From Natranaerovirga pectinivora (GTDB lineage: Bacteria > Bacillota > Clostridia > Lachnospirales > DSM-24629), in the NCBI RefSeq assembly GCF_004342165.1, contig NZ_SMAL01000002.1, positions 186,001-250,000 on the forward strand: a DNA stretch of 64,000 bases. The letters are read 5' to 3'. The position numbers and the translations under genes were made by a program. The notes beneath the pieces were generated by a model, which made no database searches, had not been told where the DNA came from, and saw only the letters and a list, made by a program, of their open reading frames with translations. Below are positions 54,575 through 63,372 of the stretch, piece by piece (position 1 is the stretch's first letter; each line of letters begins with the position of its first letter).

Positions 54575-55759
54575 ATGTTAAATAAAAAATCAGTTGATGA
54601 TATAAATGTAAAAGGCAAAAGAGTTCTTGTTCGTTGTGATTTCAATGTACCATTAAACAATGGTGTAATCACTGATGAGAACCGTGTGGTTTCAGCTTTA
54701 CCAACAATCCAAAAGCTTATCAATGATGGAGGTAAAGTCATTCTTTGTTCTCACTTAGGAAAACCAAAAGGACCAAGTCCAGAGTTTTCATTAGCACCAG
54801 TGGCTAAAAGACTTAGTGAATTATTAAACAAAGAAGTTGTTTTTGCAGCTGACGATACAGTAGTAGGGGAAAACGCTAAAAAAGCTGTAGAAGCTATGAA
54901 TGAAGGAGATGTTGTATTACTTGAGAATACACGTTTCAGAGCTGAAGAGTCAAAAAATGGTGAAGCATTTAGCAAGGACCTTGCTAGTATAGCAGATGTA
55001 TTTGTTAATGATGCATTTGGTACAGCACATAGAGCACATTGTTCAAATGTAGGTGTAACCAATTATGTAGATACAGCAGTAGTTGGATACTTAATGCAAA
55101 AAGAAATTGATTTCTTAGGCAATGCAGTAAACAATCCAGAAAGACCTTTTGTAGCAATTCTTGGTGGTGCAAAAGTTTCTGATAAAATCAATGTAATCAA
55201 CAACTTATTAGAAAAAGTTGATACATTAATCATTGGTGGAGGAATGGCTTATACTTTCCTTAAAGCAATGGGTCAAGAAATCGGATCTTCATTATTAGAA
55301 GAAGAAAAATTAGAGTATTCTAAAGAAATGATTGAAAAAGCAAAAGAAAAAGGCGTTCAATTCTTATTGCCAGTAGATCATGTTGTGACACAACAATTTA
55401 GTAATGATGCACCACATAAAGCATCTGATGACATTGAAGAAGGTTGGTTAGCACTTGATATCGGACCAAAAACAAGAGCAATTTATCAAGACGCTTTAAA
55501 AAGTGCTAAAACAGTAGTATGGAATGGACCAATGGGTGTATTTGAATTTTCAAACTTCGCAAATGGAACAATTGCTGTTGCAGAAGCATTAGCAGAAATT
55601 GAAGCGACTACTATTATTGGTGGTGGTGATTCAGCAGCTGCTGTTAATATCCTTGGTTTTGGAGACAAAATGACTCACATCTCAACAGGTGGTGGGGCTT
55701 CCCTAGAATTCTTAGAAGGTAAGGAATTACCTGGTGTTGCTGCAGCAAATGATAAATAG
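54575..55759 (+). CDS. pgk: Phosphoglycerate kinase
   Basis: The 394-residue protein has the usual length and motifs: [15 protein letters not shown] near the N-terminus, [36 protein letters not shown] and GGGDSAAAV. It converts 1,3-bisphosphoglycerate and ADP to 3-phosphoglycerate and ATP. ATG 54575 has AAAGGGG at about ten bases. The frame runs open further upstream, but that start has no SD and overlaps the hairpin element's outer flank. Confidence 0.98.
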   Translation: MLNKKSVDDINVKGKRVLVRCDFNVPLNNGVITDENRVVSALPTIQKLINDGGKVILCSHLGKPKGPSPEFSLAPVAKRLSELLNKEVVFAADDTVVGENAKKAVEAMNEGDVVLLENTRFRAEESKNGEAFSKDLASIADVFVNDAFGTAHRAHCSNVGVTNYVDTAVVGYLMQKEIDFLGNAVNNPERPFVAILGGAKVSDKINVINNLLEKVDTLIIGGGMAYTFLKAMGQEIGSSLLEEEKLEYSKEMIEKAKEKGVQFLLPVDHVVTQQFSNDAPHKASDDIEEGWLALDIGPKTRAIYQDALKSAKTVVWNGPMGVFEFSNFANGTIAVAEALAEIEATTIIGGGDSAAAVNILGFGDKMTHISTGGGASLEFLEGKELPGVAAANDK

Positions 55760-55933
55760 TAATTAATTTCTGAAAAAGTTGTATAATTTATGTAATTAAA
55801 TGAATACAATAGATTTAGTTGACATTAAGTCACTAGTCATTTATAGTGAATTAGGAAATTTTATGAAATTTCTTAGTTCACTTTTGAGATATGTTTTGCA
55901 TATTTCAAATAGAATGTTTTAATATGAAAATGT

Positions 55934-56010
55934 AATTTGCAAACTTCCTTGCAAGGATTTGGAAATGATATTTTCAGCGAAGGTGTGTCTCTTGCACAGT
56001 AAGAGGCATA
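55934..56010. repeat. Two-hairpin interspersed repeat, copy 1
   Basis: Unit of about 77 bases in the pgk-tpiA gap. Hairpin A centres on CTTCCTTGCAAGGATTTGG and its flanks; hairpin B pairs TGTG (55984-55987) with CACA (55995-55998), then AAGAG. Matches copy 2 at 60285-60362 in both hairpins. No protein coding potential. Confidence 0.65.
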
Positions 56011-56029
56011 GGCTGAGTTAATATTTTAT

Positions 56030-56102
56030 TCAAGGAATATATATAAGTAAAATATCAAATCCTTAAAAGGAACCATAACTTTTGCTTTTATATATTCCTT
56101 GA
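56030..56102. repeat. Long hairpin in the pgk-tpiA gap
   Basis: Arms 56030-56052 and 56080-56102 pair over about 23 bases with one mismatch and one G-U pair. The arm begins TCAAGGAATATATA, the same motif as the gap-pgk hairpin. It sits 75 bases before tpiA. The rest of 55760-56176 holds the two-hairpin repeat and nothing else recognised. Confidence 0.7.
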
Positions 56103-56176
56103 CCCCTGGATATTGTATCTGGGTATTATATTAGAAGATTCTATAAGTGGCAATACAATTTCTAGGAGAGTAATGT

Positions 56177-56926
56177 ATGAGAAAAATATTGATTGCTGGT
56201 AATTGGAAAATGAACAAAACACCTAAAGAGACAGTAGAATTTATTAACGCTATTAAAGGCAGAATTAATAGAGAGGATCTTGAAGTGGTAATGTTTCCGC
56301 CCTTTTTATCTTTAACATCAGCTTTAGAAGCAATAGAAGATACCAATTTATTCATAGGTGCTCAAAATATGTACTATGAAGACAATGGGGCCTATACAGG
56401 GGAAATTTCACCAAAGATGCTAACAGAGATTGGTATTAAATATGTCATTATTGGACATTCAGAAAGAAGATCTATATTTAAAGAAACCAATGAAATGGTT
56501 AATTTAAAGTTATTAAAAGCATTAGAGCATAATATAACGCCCATTGTTTGCGTAGGAGAATCTCTTAAACAAAGAGAAGAACTTGTAACAATAGACTTTA
56601 TTAGGATGCAAATCAAAATTGCTTTTAAAAATGTACCACGAGAAGACGTTAAAAAAGTTGTTGTTGCCTATGAGCCGCTTTGGGCTATTGGAACAGGAAG
56701 AAATGCGTCTAAAACTACAGCAGAAGAAGTTTGTAAGGCAATCCGTGGATTAATAGCAGATCTTTATGATGAGGATACTAGTGAAAGTGTTCGCATTTTA
56801 TATGGTGGAAGTGTTAAATCTTCTAATGTGAAAGAATACTTTTCTCAACCTAATATAGATGGTGGTATTATCGGAGGAGCAAGTCTTAATGAAGACTTTA
56901 TAAATATTGTCAATTTTGATATATAA
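56177..56926 (+). CDS. tpiA: Triose-phosphate isomerase
   Basis: The 249-residue protein has AGNWKMNKT at the start, the catalytic His in IIGHSERR (about 93-100), Glu in VAYEPLWAIGTG (about 163-174) and the phosphate loop ILYGGSVKSSN. It interconverts dihydroxyacetone phosphate and glyceraldehyde-3-phosphate. SD AGGAG. It is preceded by a long structured gap and followed closely by gpmI, so it may share its transcript with the downstream genes. Confidence 0.98.
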   Translation: MRKILIAGNWKMNKTPKETVEFINAIKGRINREDLEVVMFPPFLSLTSALEAIEDTNLFIGAQNMYYEDNGAYTGEISPKMLTEIGIKYVIIGHSERRSIFKETNEMVNLKLLKALEHNITPIVCVGESLKQREELVTIDFIRMQIKIAFKNVPREDVKKVVVAYEPLWAIGTGRNASKTTAEEVCKAIRGLIADLYDEDTSESVRILYGGSVKSSNVKEYFSQPNIDGGIIGGASLNEDFINIVNFDI

Positions 56927-56959
56927 ATATAGATAGGTTATAAAAAGGAGTTGCTTAGA

Positions 56960-58504
56960 TTGAGTAAAAAACCAACAGTGCTAATGATTCTAGACGGTTT
57001 TGGATTAAATGAGCAAACTGAAGGTAATGCAATTTCTAATGCTAACATACCAAATATGGATAGAATTATGTCAAACTATCCATATGTCCAAGGATATGCT
57101 AGTGGTTTAGATGTTGGCTTACCAACAGGGCAAATGGGTAATTCAGAAGTAGGTCATTTAAATATTGGTGCAGGAAGAATTGTATACCAAGAACTTACAA
57201 GAATTACTAAAGAGATTGAAGATGGGGTATTCTTCGATAATGAAACATTATTAAAAGCAGTAGAAAACTGTAAAGCAAATAACAGTGCTCTACATCTTTT
57301 TGGTTTGTTATCAGATGGAGGCGTTCATAGTCATAACACTCATTTATATGCATTACTAAAACTAGCCAAAAAACATGAATTAGAAAAAGTATATATCCAT
57401 GCTTTCCTTGATGGACGTGACACTTCACCAACATCAGGAAAAGGATTTGTAGAAGAATTAGAAGAAAAAACAAGAGAAATTGGTGTAGGAAAAATAGCTA
57501 CAATAATGGGTAGATACTATGCCATGGATCGTGACAATCGTTGGGAAAGAGTAAAACTTGCATACGATGTTATGGTATTATCTCAAGGAGAAACTGCTAT
57601 AAGTGCAGCTTCAGCTATGCAAGAAACATATGATAAAGGTTTAAATGATGAATTTGTTCTTCCAACAGTGATAACAACTGAAGGAAAACCTACAGCTAGC
57701 ATTAATGAAAATGATAGTGTTATTTGTTTTAACTTTAGACCAGATAGAGCAAGAGAAATCACAAGAGCATTTTGTGATACAGAATTTGCTGGATTTGAAA
57801 GAGGAAAAGGCTTTATACCACTGACCTATGTATGTTTTACAAATTATGACATCACAATCGAAAACAAAGAAGTTGTTTTTCATAAAGATTCATTAGAAAA
57901 TACATTAGGTGAGTATTTATCTACAAAAGGCATTAAACAACTAAGATTAGCTGAAACAGAAAAATACGCTCACGTAACATTCTTCTTTAATGGTGGCGTT
58001 GAAAAGGCCAACGAAGGAGAAGAAAGAATATTAGTAGACTCTCCAAAGGTTGCAACATATGACTTACAACCAGAAATGAGTGCATACGAAGTAAGTGAGA
58101 AACTTGTAAATGCAATCACATCTAAAGAATATGATTTAATCATCGTAAACTTTGCTAATCCAGATATGGTTGGTCATACTGGTATTATGGAAGCTGCAGT
58201 AAAAGCAGTTGAAGTAGTAGATGAATGTGTTGGTAATGCATTAGAAGCATTACTAAAAGCAGATGGACAAATGTTTATCTGTGCAGACCACGGTAACTCA
58301 GAGCAGTTAGTGGATTATGACACATTAACACCGTTTACAGCTCATACAACGAACCCAGTACCATTTATCTTAGTGAATTACAAAGAAGGTTATACATTAA
58401 GAGAAGGCGGTAAATTAGCTGATATAGCGCCAACTCTATTAGAAATGATGGAAATTGAAAAACCTGCCCAAATGACAGGTGAATCGTTACTTAAAAAGTC
58501 GTAG
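56960..58504 (+). CDS. gpmI: 2,3-bisphosphoglycerate-independent phosphoglycerate mutase
   Basis: The 514-residue protein matches iPGM in length and motifs: VLMILDGFGLNE with the first metal Asp, GNSEVGHLNIGAGR with the catalytic Ser, HAFLDGRDTSPTSG, NFRPDRARE and ADHGNSEQ. It interconverts 3- and 2-phosphoglycerate with Mn2+. The start is a TTG at 56960, with AAGGAG nine bases upstream; an upstream in-frame TTG at 56951 overlaps the SD. It follows tpiA by 33 bases. Confidence 0.97.
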   Translation: MSKKPTVLMILDGFGLNEQTEGNAISNANIPNMDRIMSNYPYVQGYASGLDVGLPTGQMGNSEVGHLNIGAGRIVYQELTRITKEIEDGVFFDNETLLKAVENCKANNSALHLFGLLSDGGVHSHNTHLYALLKLAKKHELEKVYIHAFLDGRDTSPTSGKGFVEELEEKTREIGVGKIATIMGRYYAMDRDNRWERVKLAYDVMVLSQGETAISAASAMQETYDKGLNDEFVLPTVITTEGKPTASINENDSVICFNFRPDRAREITRAFCDTEFAGFERGKGFIPLTYVCFTNYDITIENKEVVFHKDSLENTLGEYLSTKGIKQLRLAETEKYAHVTFFFNGGVEKANEGEERILVDSPKVATYDLQPEMSAYEVSEKLVNAITSKEYDLIIVNFANPDMVGHTGIMEAAVKAVEVVDECVGNALEALLKADGQMFICADHGNSEQLVDYDTLTPFTAHTTNPVPFILVNYKEGYTLREGGKLADIAPTLLEMMEIEKPAQMTGESLLKKS

Positions 58505-58517
58505 AATACACATTTAA

Positions 58518-59882
<1,365 letters not shown>

Positions 59883-59898
59883 TCTAATTTTAAATATA

Positions 59899-59930
59899 AA
59901 ATCCGTATCAGATTATGGTACGGATTTTTT
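59899..59930 (+). terminator. eno terminator
   Basis: AAATCCGTA pairs with TACGGATTT around an 11-base loop, then six T. Confidence 0.88.
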
Positions 59931-59986
59931 AAATATACCTATCAAATCAGATTTTGTTTGTAAGTATTCTTAAAAAAATAAAATAG

Positions 59987-60015
59987 TTGAAACAATATAG
60001 AGCTTGTGCTAAAAT
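59987..60015 (+). promoter_or_regulatory. secG promoter
   Basis: TTGAAA (59987-59992), extended -10 TGC plus TAAAAT (60010-60015), 17-bp spacing. Confidence 0.72.
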
Positions 60016-60043
60016 ATTACTGTTGATAGTAGGAGGTGAAGGT

Positions 60044-60277
60044 ATGCAAATATTTCTTCAAATAGTTTTTATTTTAATTAGCTTATTCCTTATTGGGGTA
60101 GTATTAATGCAAAAAGGAAAAGCTCAAGGGTTATCAGGCGCTTTCGGTGGTGGATCAACGGGAGATTCTTACTGGAATAAAAACAAATCACGTTCAATGG
60201 AAGGTAAGTTAGATAGACTTACTAAAATAGTATCTGTTTTATTCTTCGTAGTAGCATTAGCATTAAGTTTAATATAA
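60044..60277 (+). CDS. secG: Preprotein translocase subunit SecG
   Basis: The 77-residue protein has two membrane helices joined by the VVLMQKGKAQGLSGAFGGGS loop, the SecG signature. It assists SecYE in protein export. ATG 60044 has AGGAGGTG at six bases. In many Firmicutes secG is followed directly by rnr and smpB; here rnr begins 3.1 kb further on, after mobile-element remnants. The gene is short but of normal length for the family. Confidence 0.95.
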   Translation: MQIFLQIVFILISLFLIGVVLMQKGKAQGLSGAFGGGSTGDSYWNKNKSRSMEGKLDRLTKIVSVLFFVVALALSLI

Positions 60278-60284
60278 AAATAGT

Positions 60285-60362
60285 AATTTCAAACTTGCTT
60301 GCAAGGATTTGGAAATACTTTTTTAACAACTTGTGTCGATAGCACAAGGAAGAGATATAATG
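60285..60362. repeat. Two-hairpin interspersed repeat, copy 2
   Basis: Hairpin A: CTTGC-TT-GCAAG with outer ATTTC...GGAAAT arms (60285-60316). Hairpin B: CTTGTG (60330-60335) with CACAAG (60343-60348), followed by GAAGAG. Same order and spacing as copy 1 at 55934. Directly follows secG. Confidence 0.68.
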
Positions 60363-60370
60363 TGAAAGTG

Positions 60371-60426
60371 AATTTTTCAAACTTGTCCGCAAGAATTGAA
60401 ATAACTTTTATGCAAGCCAGCTTGCA
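60371..60426. repeat. Two-hairpin repeat, degenerate copy 3
   Basis: Hairpin A-like stretch 60371-60402 with several changes, then a perfect hairpin TGCAAGC-ca-GCTTGCA (60411-60426) in place of hairpin B. Confidence 0.5.
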
Positions 60427-60443
60427 AGTTTAACATAAAAATG

Positions 60444-60474
60444 ACACTCTGCTTATAGTAGAGTGTTTTTTTTT
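60444..60474 (+). terminator. Terminator after secG and repeats
   Basis: ACACTCT pairs with AGAGTGT around a 9-base loop, then nine T. A weaker copy with the same flank lies at 61238-61266. Confidence 0.8.
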
Positions 60475-60482
60475 GTGACTTT

Positions 60483-60785
60483 TTAAATTAAAACCCATTG
60501 TAAAGGACAAATATTAAACCCCATACTTAATAAATCTGATTTCTCTTCTGGTGTGAGATTATTTAATGAAAGTTGGGGTCTTTCATTATTATAATATTAA
60601 ATATAGTTCTTAATATAAGTTATTAATTCTGAAAAACTGTTTATAAAAGAAATGTTTATTTCTTGCTTACGAGTGCTAAAAAAGGATTCTATAGGTGCGT
60701 TGTCCCAACAGTTTGCCTTCCTAGACATGGATTGACTCATACCTAATTTTTTAACTTTATTGTGAACCTTGATCAGAAGCAAGAA
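60483..60785 (-). pseudogene. IS3 family transposase (integrase core), 3' remnant
   Basis: Minus-strand reading gives [22 protein letters not shown] and then NNERPQLSLNNLTPEEKSDL, the C-terminal part of IS3/IS150 transposases including the catalytic Glu region. An in-frame TAA at 60597-60599 interrupts it where a Tyr or similar residue is expected. Near 60765 SDQGSQ lies in another frame, so there is also a frameshift or deletion. The 5' two thirds are absent. Clearly non-functional. Confidence 0.88.
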
Positions 60786-60790
60786 GATTT

Positions 60791-61229
60791 TGTGATCCTG
60801 GGACCATCGATAGGTATCTTAAAATACAATCAGGAGAATATATTCCAACTAAATCAAAAAGGATATATCATTCTAAAATTAGTGATTACAAGGTTGTTAG
60901 CAAAGTAGAAGGTCACGGTGCTTCTGTTATGACGGTATACAAATTCATTGAAAAGAAAGGATATACTGGTAAATATGCCTCTGTTGTAGCATTTGTAGAT
61001 TGGAAAGAAAATATAACTATGGTTAGTAAGTATGGTGAGCTTTTTAATATAAACATTTTTCTAATGGATTTGGGATTTTTTAGAAGAAAGTATATATGCC
61101 TACCTCAGATAGAAGTCAATATTTGGAGGAATTCCATAGGAAATATTATTCGATAATATGAAAACAGTTGTTGATAGAGCAAAATCGTCTTTTACAAGCG
61201 TTACCCAATATTTTTATTATAGAACCTTA
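60791..61229 (+). pseudogene. IS21-type transposase (istA) remnant
   Basis: Plus-strand reading first gives [20 protein letters not shown], then KKGYTGKYASVVAFVDWKEN and LGFFRRKYICL. It then jumps frame to TSDRSQYLEEFHR and again to FGGIP-stop-EILFDNMKTVVDRAKSS. These match consecutive parts of IS21 IstA, with two frameshifts, an internal deletion and a TAG at about 61143. It abuts the IS3 remnant, indicating nested or successive insertions. Non-functional. Confidence 0.72.
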
Positions 61230-61237
61230 TAAAAATG

Positions 61238-61266
61238 ACACTCTGCAGATGTAGAATGTTTTTTTT
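61238..61266 (+). terminator. Degenerate copy of the secG terminator
   Basis: Same flank and left arm (AAAATGACACTCTG) as the terminator at 60444, but the right arm is AGAATGT, leaving one mismatch; T-run kept. The two copies bracket the IS remnants. The stretch 61267-61407 has nothing recognised. Confidence 0.5.
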
Positions 61267-61407
61267 GCTATTGTACAAGAATATTACATTATTTCGAGTT
61301 CATTAAAAGGACCATCATTTAGAATAAATGATATATGGAAAAGAGGCCTCGTCATAGATATTTTAATTAAAAGTATTTGTAATGAAATTTCTGTGTTTGA
61401 TAGCTAA

Positions 61408-61560
61408 TTATTTTCTAAATTGTATTCTTTCAAAGATATAACCTATTAATAATGAAATTAAAATTAAAATTACAATATTATTAAAGATAGTTGTAACTAG
61501 GGTACCAATAAAAATACAAAGAGCAAATTTAATAAGATTTTCTTGGTTAACTTTTTTCAT
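61408..61560 (-). CDS. 50-residue two-helix membrane protein
   Basis: A short gene of 50 residues, MKKVNQENLIKFALCIFIGT to FERIQFRK. It has two hydrophobic helices (about 11-25 and 28-43) separated by FNN and a charged C-terminus. The SD GAGGAG is five bases before ATG 61560, which supports real translation. It lies downstream of the secreted protein gene on the same strand, separated by a possible IS relic. A small membrane partner (for example immunity to a bacteriocin) is a reasonable guess, not shown. Confidence 0.55.
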   Translation of the reverse strand: MKKVNQENLIKFALCIFIGTLVTTIFNNIVILILISLLIGYIFERIQFRK

Positions 61561-61591
61561 ATAGTCTCCTCTTTAACTTAGTTATAGTTAG

Positions 61592-61721
61592 GTGTTTCCG
61601 AAACGCCAAGACTCGCAAAAACACGGGATATTTTTTCAGTAAAATAATATAACTCCTCACCAGATTGTGGTAAAATTGAATTCACAGAAGCAAATTCAGA
61701 CCAACCTAAAAGGAGTTATAT
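61592..61721. mobile_element. Possible IS relic with inverted repeats
   Basis: ATATAACTCCT (61647-61657) is perfectly inverted at 61711-61721, and GTGTTT (61592-61597) at 61619-61624. A strong SD (AAGGAG) at 61709 is followed by a broken reading containing FVWQKFITI. Looks like the end and start of a deleted element; the family is not identified. Confidence 0.35.
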
Positions 61722-61828
61722 CTATTTTAACATAAACAGCTTTGTTTGGCAGAAATTTATTACGATTACTCAACTTTTTTTGAGACTGACAAAAATCACT
61801 TACTTTCAATTACTTAGTATAATTTATA

Positions 61829-61861
61829 ATATCGTCAACCACATAAGATGGTTGACGATAT
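61829..61861. other. Perfect 13-bp hairpin
   Basis: ATATCGTCAACCA with its complement around a 7-base loop, 45 bases past the secreted protein gene. There is no T-run on either strand, so it is a poor intrinsic terminator though it may protect an mRNA end. Confidence 0.5.
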
Positions 61862-61906
61862 AAAACTATTACTGCTTGATTAATAGTTACGCTTAATTAA
61901 TAACAA

Positions 61907-62641
61907 TTAAAAGTATACATCTGATTTATAGTATACAGTCCAATATGCATCGTACGCATTTTTACACGCAGTGTCATAACTCATACATGTAGATACAAGT
62001 TTTGAATGAGCACCTGCGGAAGCTACTATCGATGCCCAGGCAGCAGTACTCAAAGTTCCACCAGTAAAAATTGCGCCAGCACCAGCAGCAGCAGAAACTA
62101 CTATAGAAAGACCAGACAATCCCATATCCATTATTATTTGTCCTTCTAAAGTATTAATTGAATCAACATAAGATTTAAATCTACTTAAATCTGATGAATT
62201 CGCGGTAGTTTCATCTGTTTTGAAATAATAGTAATTAAAGATATTACTTCTTGGTCTCCTTAATTCCCACTTATTAGTAGTTCCATACGTTTTTGTGTAT
62301 TCATAGTTAGTAAATGTGTTTTCTTTTAACGATGCTCTTATACCTACAACAAATTCTTGTTCTGGTATTTGGATGAAAACAATATCACCTTTAAATTGTT
62401 CACCTGTATAAATATCTGTGGCAATTGTTTGTACCCAATTATCAATTTTATTAAAGGTAGTTGTGTAGATCATGTTATCATCATTTGCTTGAGCAATTCT
62501 AACTTGTTCATCATCTTGTAGAATAATTGTGTTATAATTAGTGTCTTTTGTTTGTCCAGATACTGCAAATGTCATATTTAATGATAAAATAATAATGAAA
62601 GCAAAGCTTATTATGTTTTTTTTGTAACGTTTAATATTCAT
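61907..62641 (-). CDS. Secreted protein of unknown function, possibly bacteriocin-like (geobacillin-26-like)
   Basis: The 244-residue protein has a signal peptide (IKRYKKNIISFAFIIILSLN, likely cut after TFA) and a polar middle region with no known motif. A Gly/Ala/Ser-rich hydrophobic segment near 185-215 (LSGLSIVVSAAAGAGAIFTG and on) follows. The end has two cysteines and many Tyr (CMSYDTACKNAYDAYWTVYY). The pattern resembles large secreted bacteriocins of the geobacillin-26 type, but I cannot confirm homology. ATG 62641 has GGTGG upstream. It sits in an IS-rich island between secG and rnr, next to a tiny two-helix protein gene. Confidence 0.6.
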   Translation of the reverse strand: MNIKRYKKNIISFAFIIILSLNMTFAVSGQTKDTNYNTIILQDDEQVRIAQANDDNMIYTTTFNKIDNWVQTIATDIYTGEQFKGDIVFIQIPEQEFVVGIRASLKENTFTNYEYTKTYGTTNKWELRRPRSNIFNYYYFKTDETTANSSDLSRFKSYVDSINTLEGQIIMDMGLSGLSIVVSAAAGAGAIFTGGTLSTAAWASIVASAGAHSKLVSTCMSYDTACKNAYDAYWTVYYKSDVYF

Positions 62642-62978
62642 AAATATCCACCTAAATAGTAAAATGTGTACGTACAAGCAAATAATAGCACAATAAATTT
62701 GAAATATAAATATAATTAATAAAAAAATAAAAAAAATAAAAAAAATAGATTAATCAGTATATTAACAATTGAGTAAGATAAATAAAAAATATTAGATGAA
62801 ACGCTATAATGCTTATTGAATAAGAGAAAAAAGCTTGTTTTTTCGTAGTTGCATCTTTGTTTTTTTAATTAATTCCAGAAGAGAGCTAAATAATCTTAAA
62901 CTGTATTATTTATAAGAATAAATAGTGGTGCACTATGTCGATGGAAACATTATAATAGGGGATACATCAGTTTAAATT

Positions 62979-63031
62979 AGTTGACCAGAAGTTTGCATTT
63001 ACACCTCTGAGTAGTTGACGGATTTTTGCAT
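62979..63031. repeat. Imperfect direct repeats resembling an IS21 end
   Basis: AGTTGAC...TTTGCAT occurs at 62979-62998 and 63013-63031. Short direct repeats of this kind are found at IS21-family termini, and an istA remnant lies 1.8 kb upstream. The rest of 62642-63207 is A/T-rich with no ORF supported. Confidence 0.4.
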
Positions 63032-63207
63032 CAAGGGCTAGAAAACCTACATTTTTGGATATACTATAGAATGAAAGTTGAGACTAAAAGAAGATATATA
63101 TTAAGATATTGACGAAAAAGCATTTTATAATTTGGTGCAGAATTTTGATTCAAAAAATCTAGATAGTCACGTACTTTAAGAAAAAAAGAAATGATACTTA
63201 AGACTCT

Positions 63208-63240
63208 ACACCCTAAATTGATAGTGAAGGGTGTTTTTTT
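63208..63240 (+). terminator. Terminator before rnr
   Basis: ACACCCT pairs with AGGGTGT around a 13-base loop, then seven T. No intact gene precedes it on this strand; a relic of the original island boundary is possible. Confidence 0.65.
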
Positions 63241-63308
63241 AGCCAATCATTTATTTTAACTATATCACAAATGATTTCCCAAGAATTGGTATTTATTTTC
63301 CCAAAACT

Positions 63309-63338
63309 TTGTTTAAAAGACCTAATATATGGTATACT
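63309..63338 (+). promoter_or_regulatory. rnr promoter
   Basis: TTGTTT (63309-63314) and TATACT (63333-63338) at 18 bp, 35 bases before the start codon. Gives rnr its own transcription now that it is separated from secG. Confidence 0.5.
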
Positions 63339-63372
63339 AAGATAAAGATTCTTTGAAAAGTAGGTGGATTTT

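Noticed and set aside
60929-61156. Intact small gene of 75 codons
   Set aside because: The reading is an internal slice of an IS21 transposase that continues in other frames on both sides.
61829-61861. Hairpin as an intrinsic terminator for the secreted protein gene
   Set aside because: Neither strand has a U-run after the stem.
63064-63246. Minus-strand open frame before rnr
   Set aside because: Spans a terminator hairpin, lacks an SD and has no recognisable motif.
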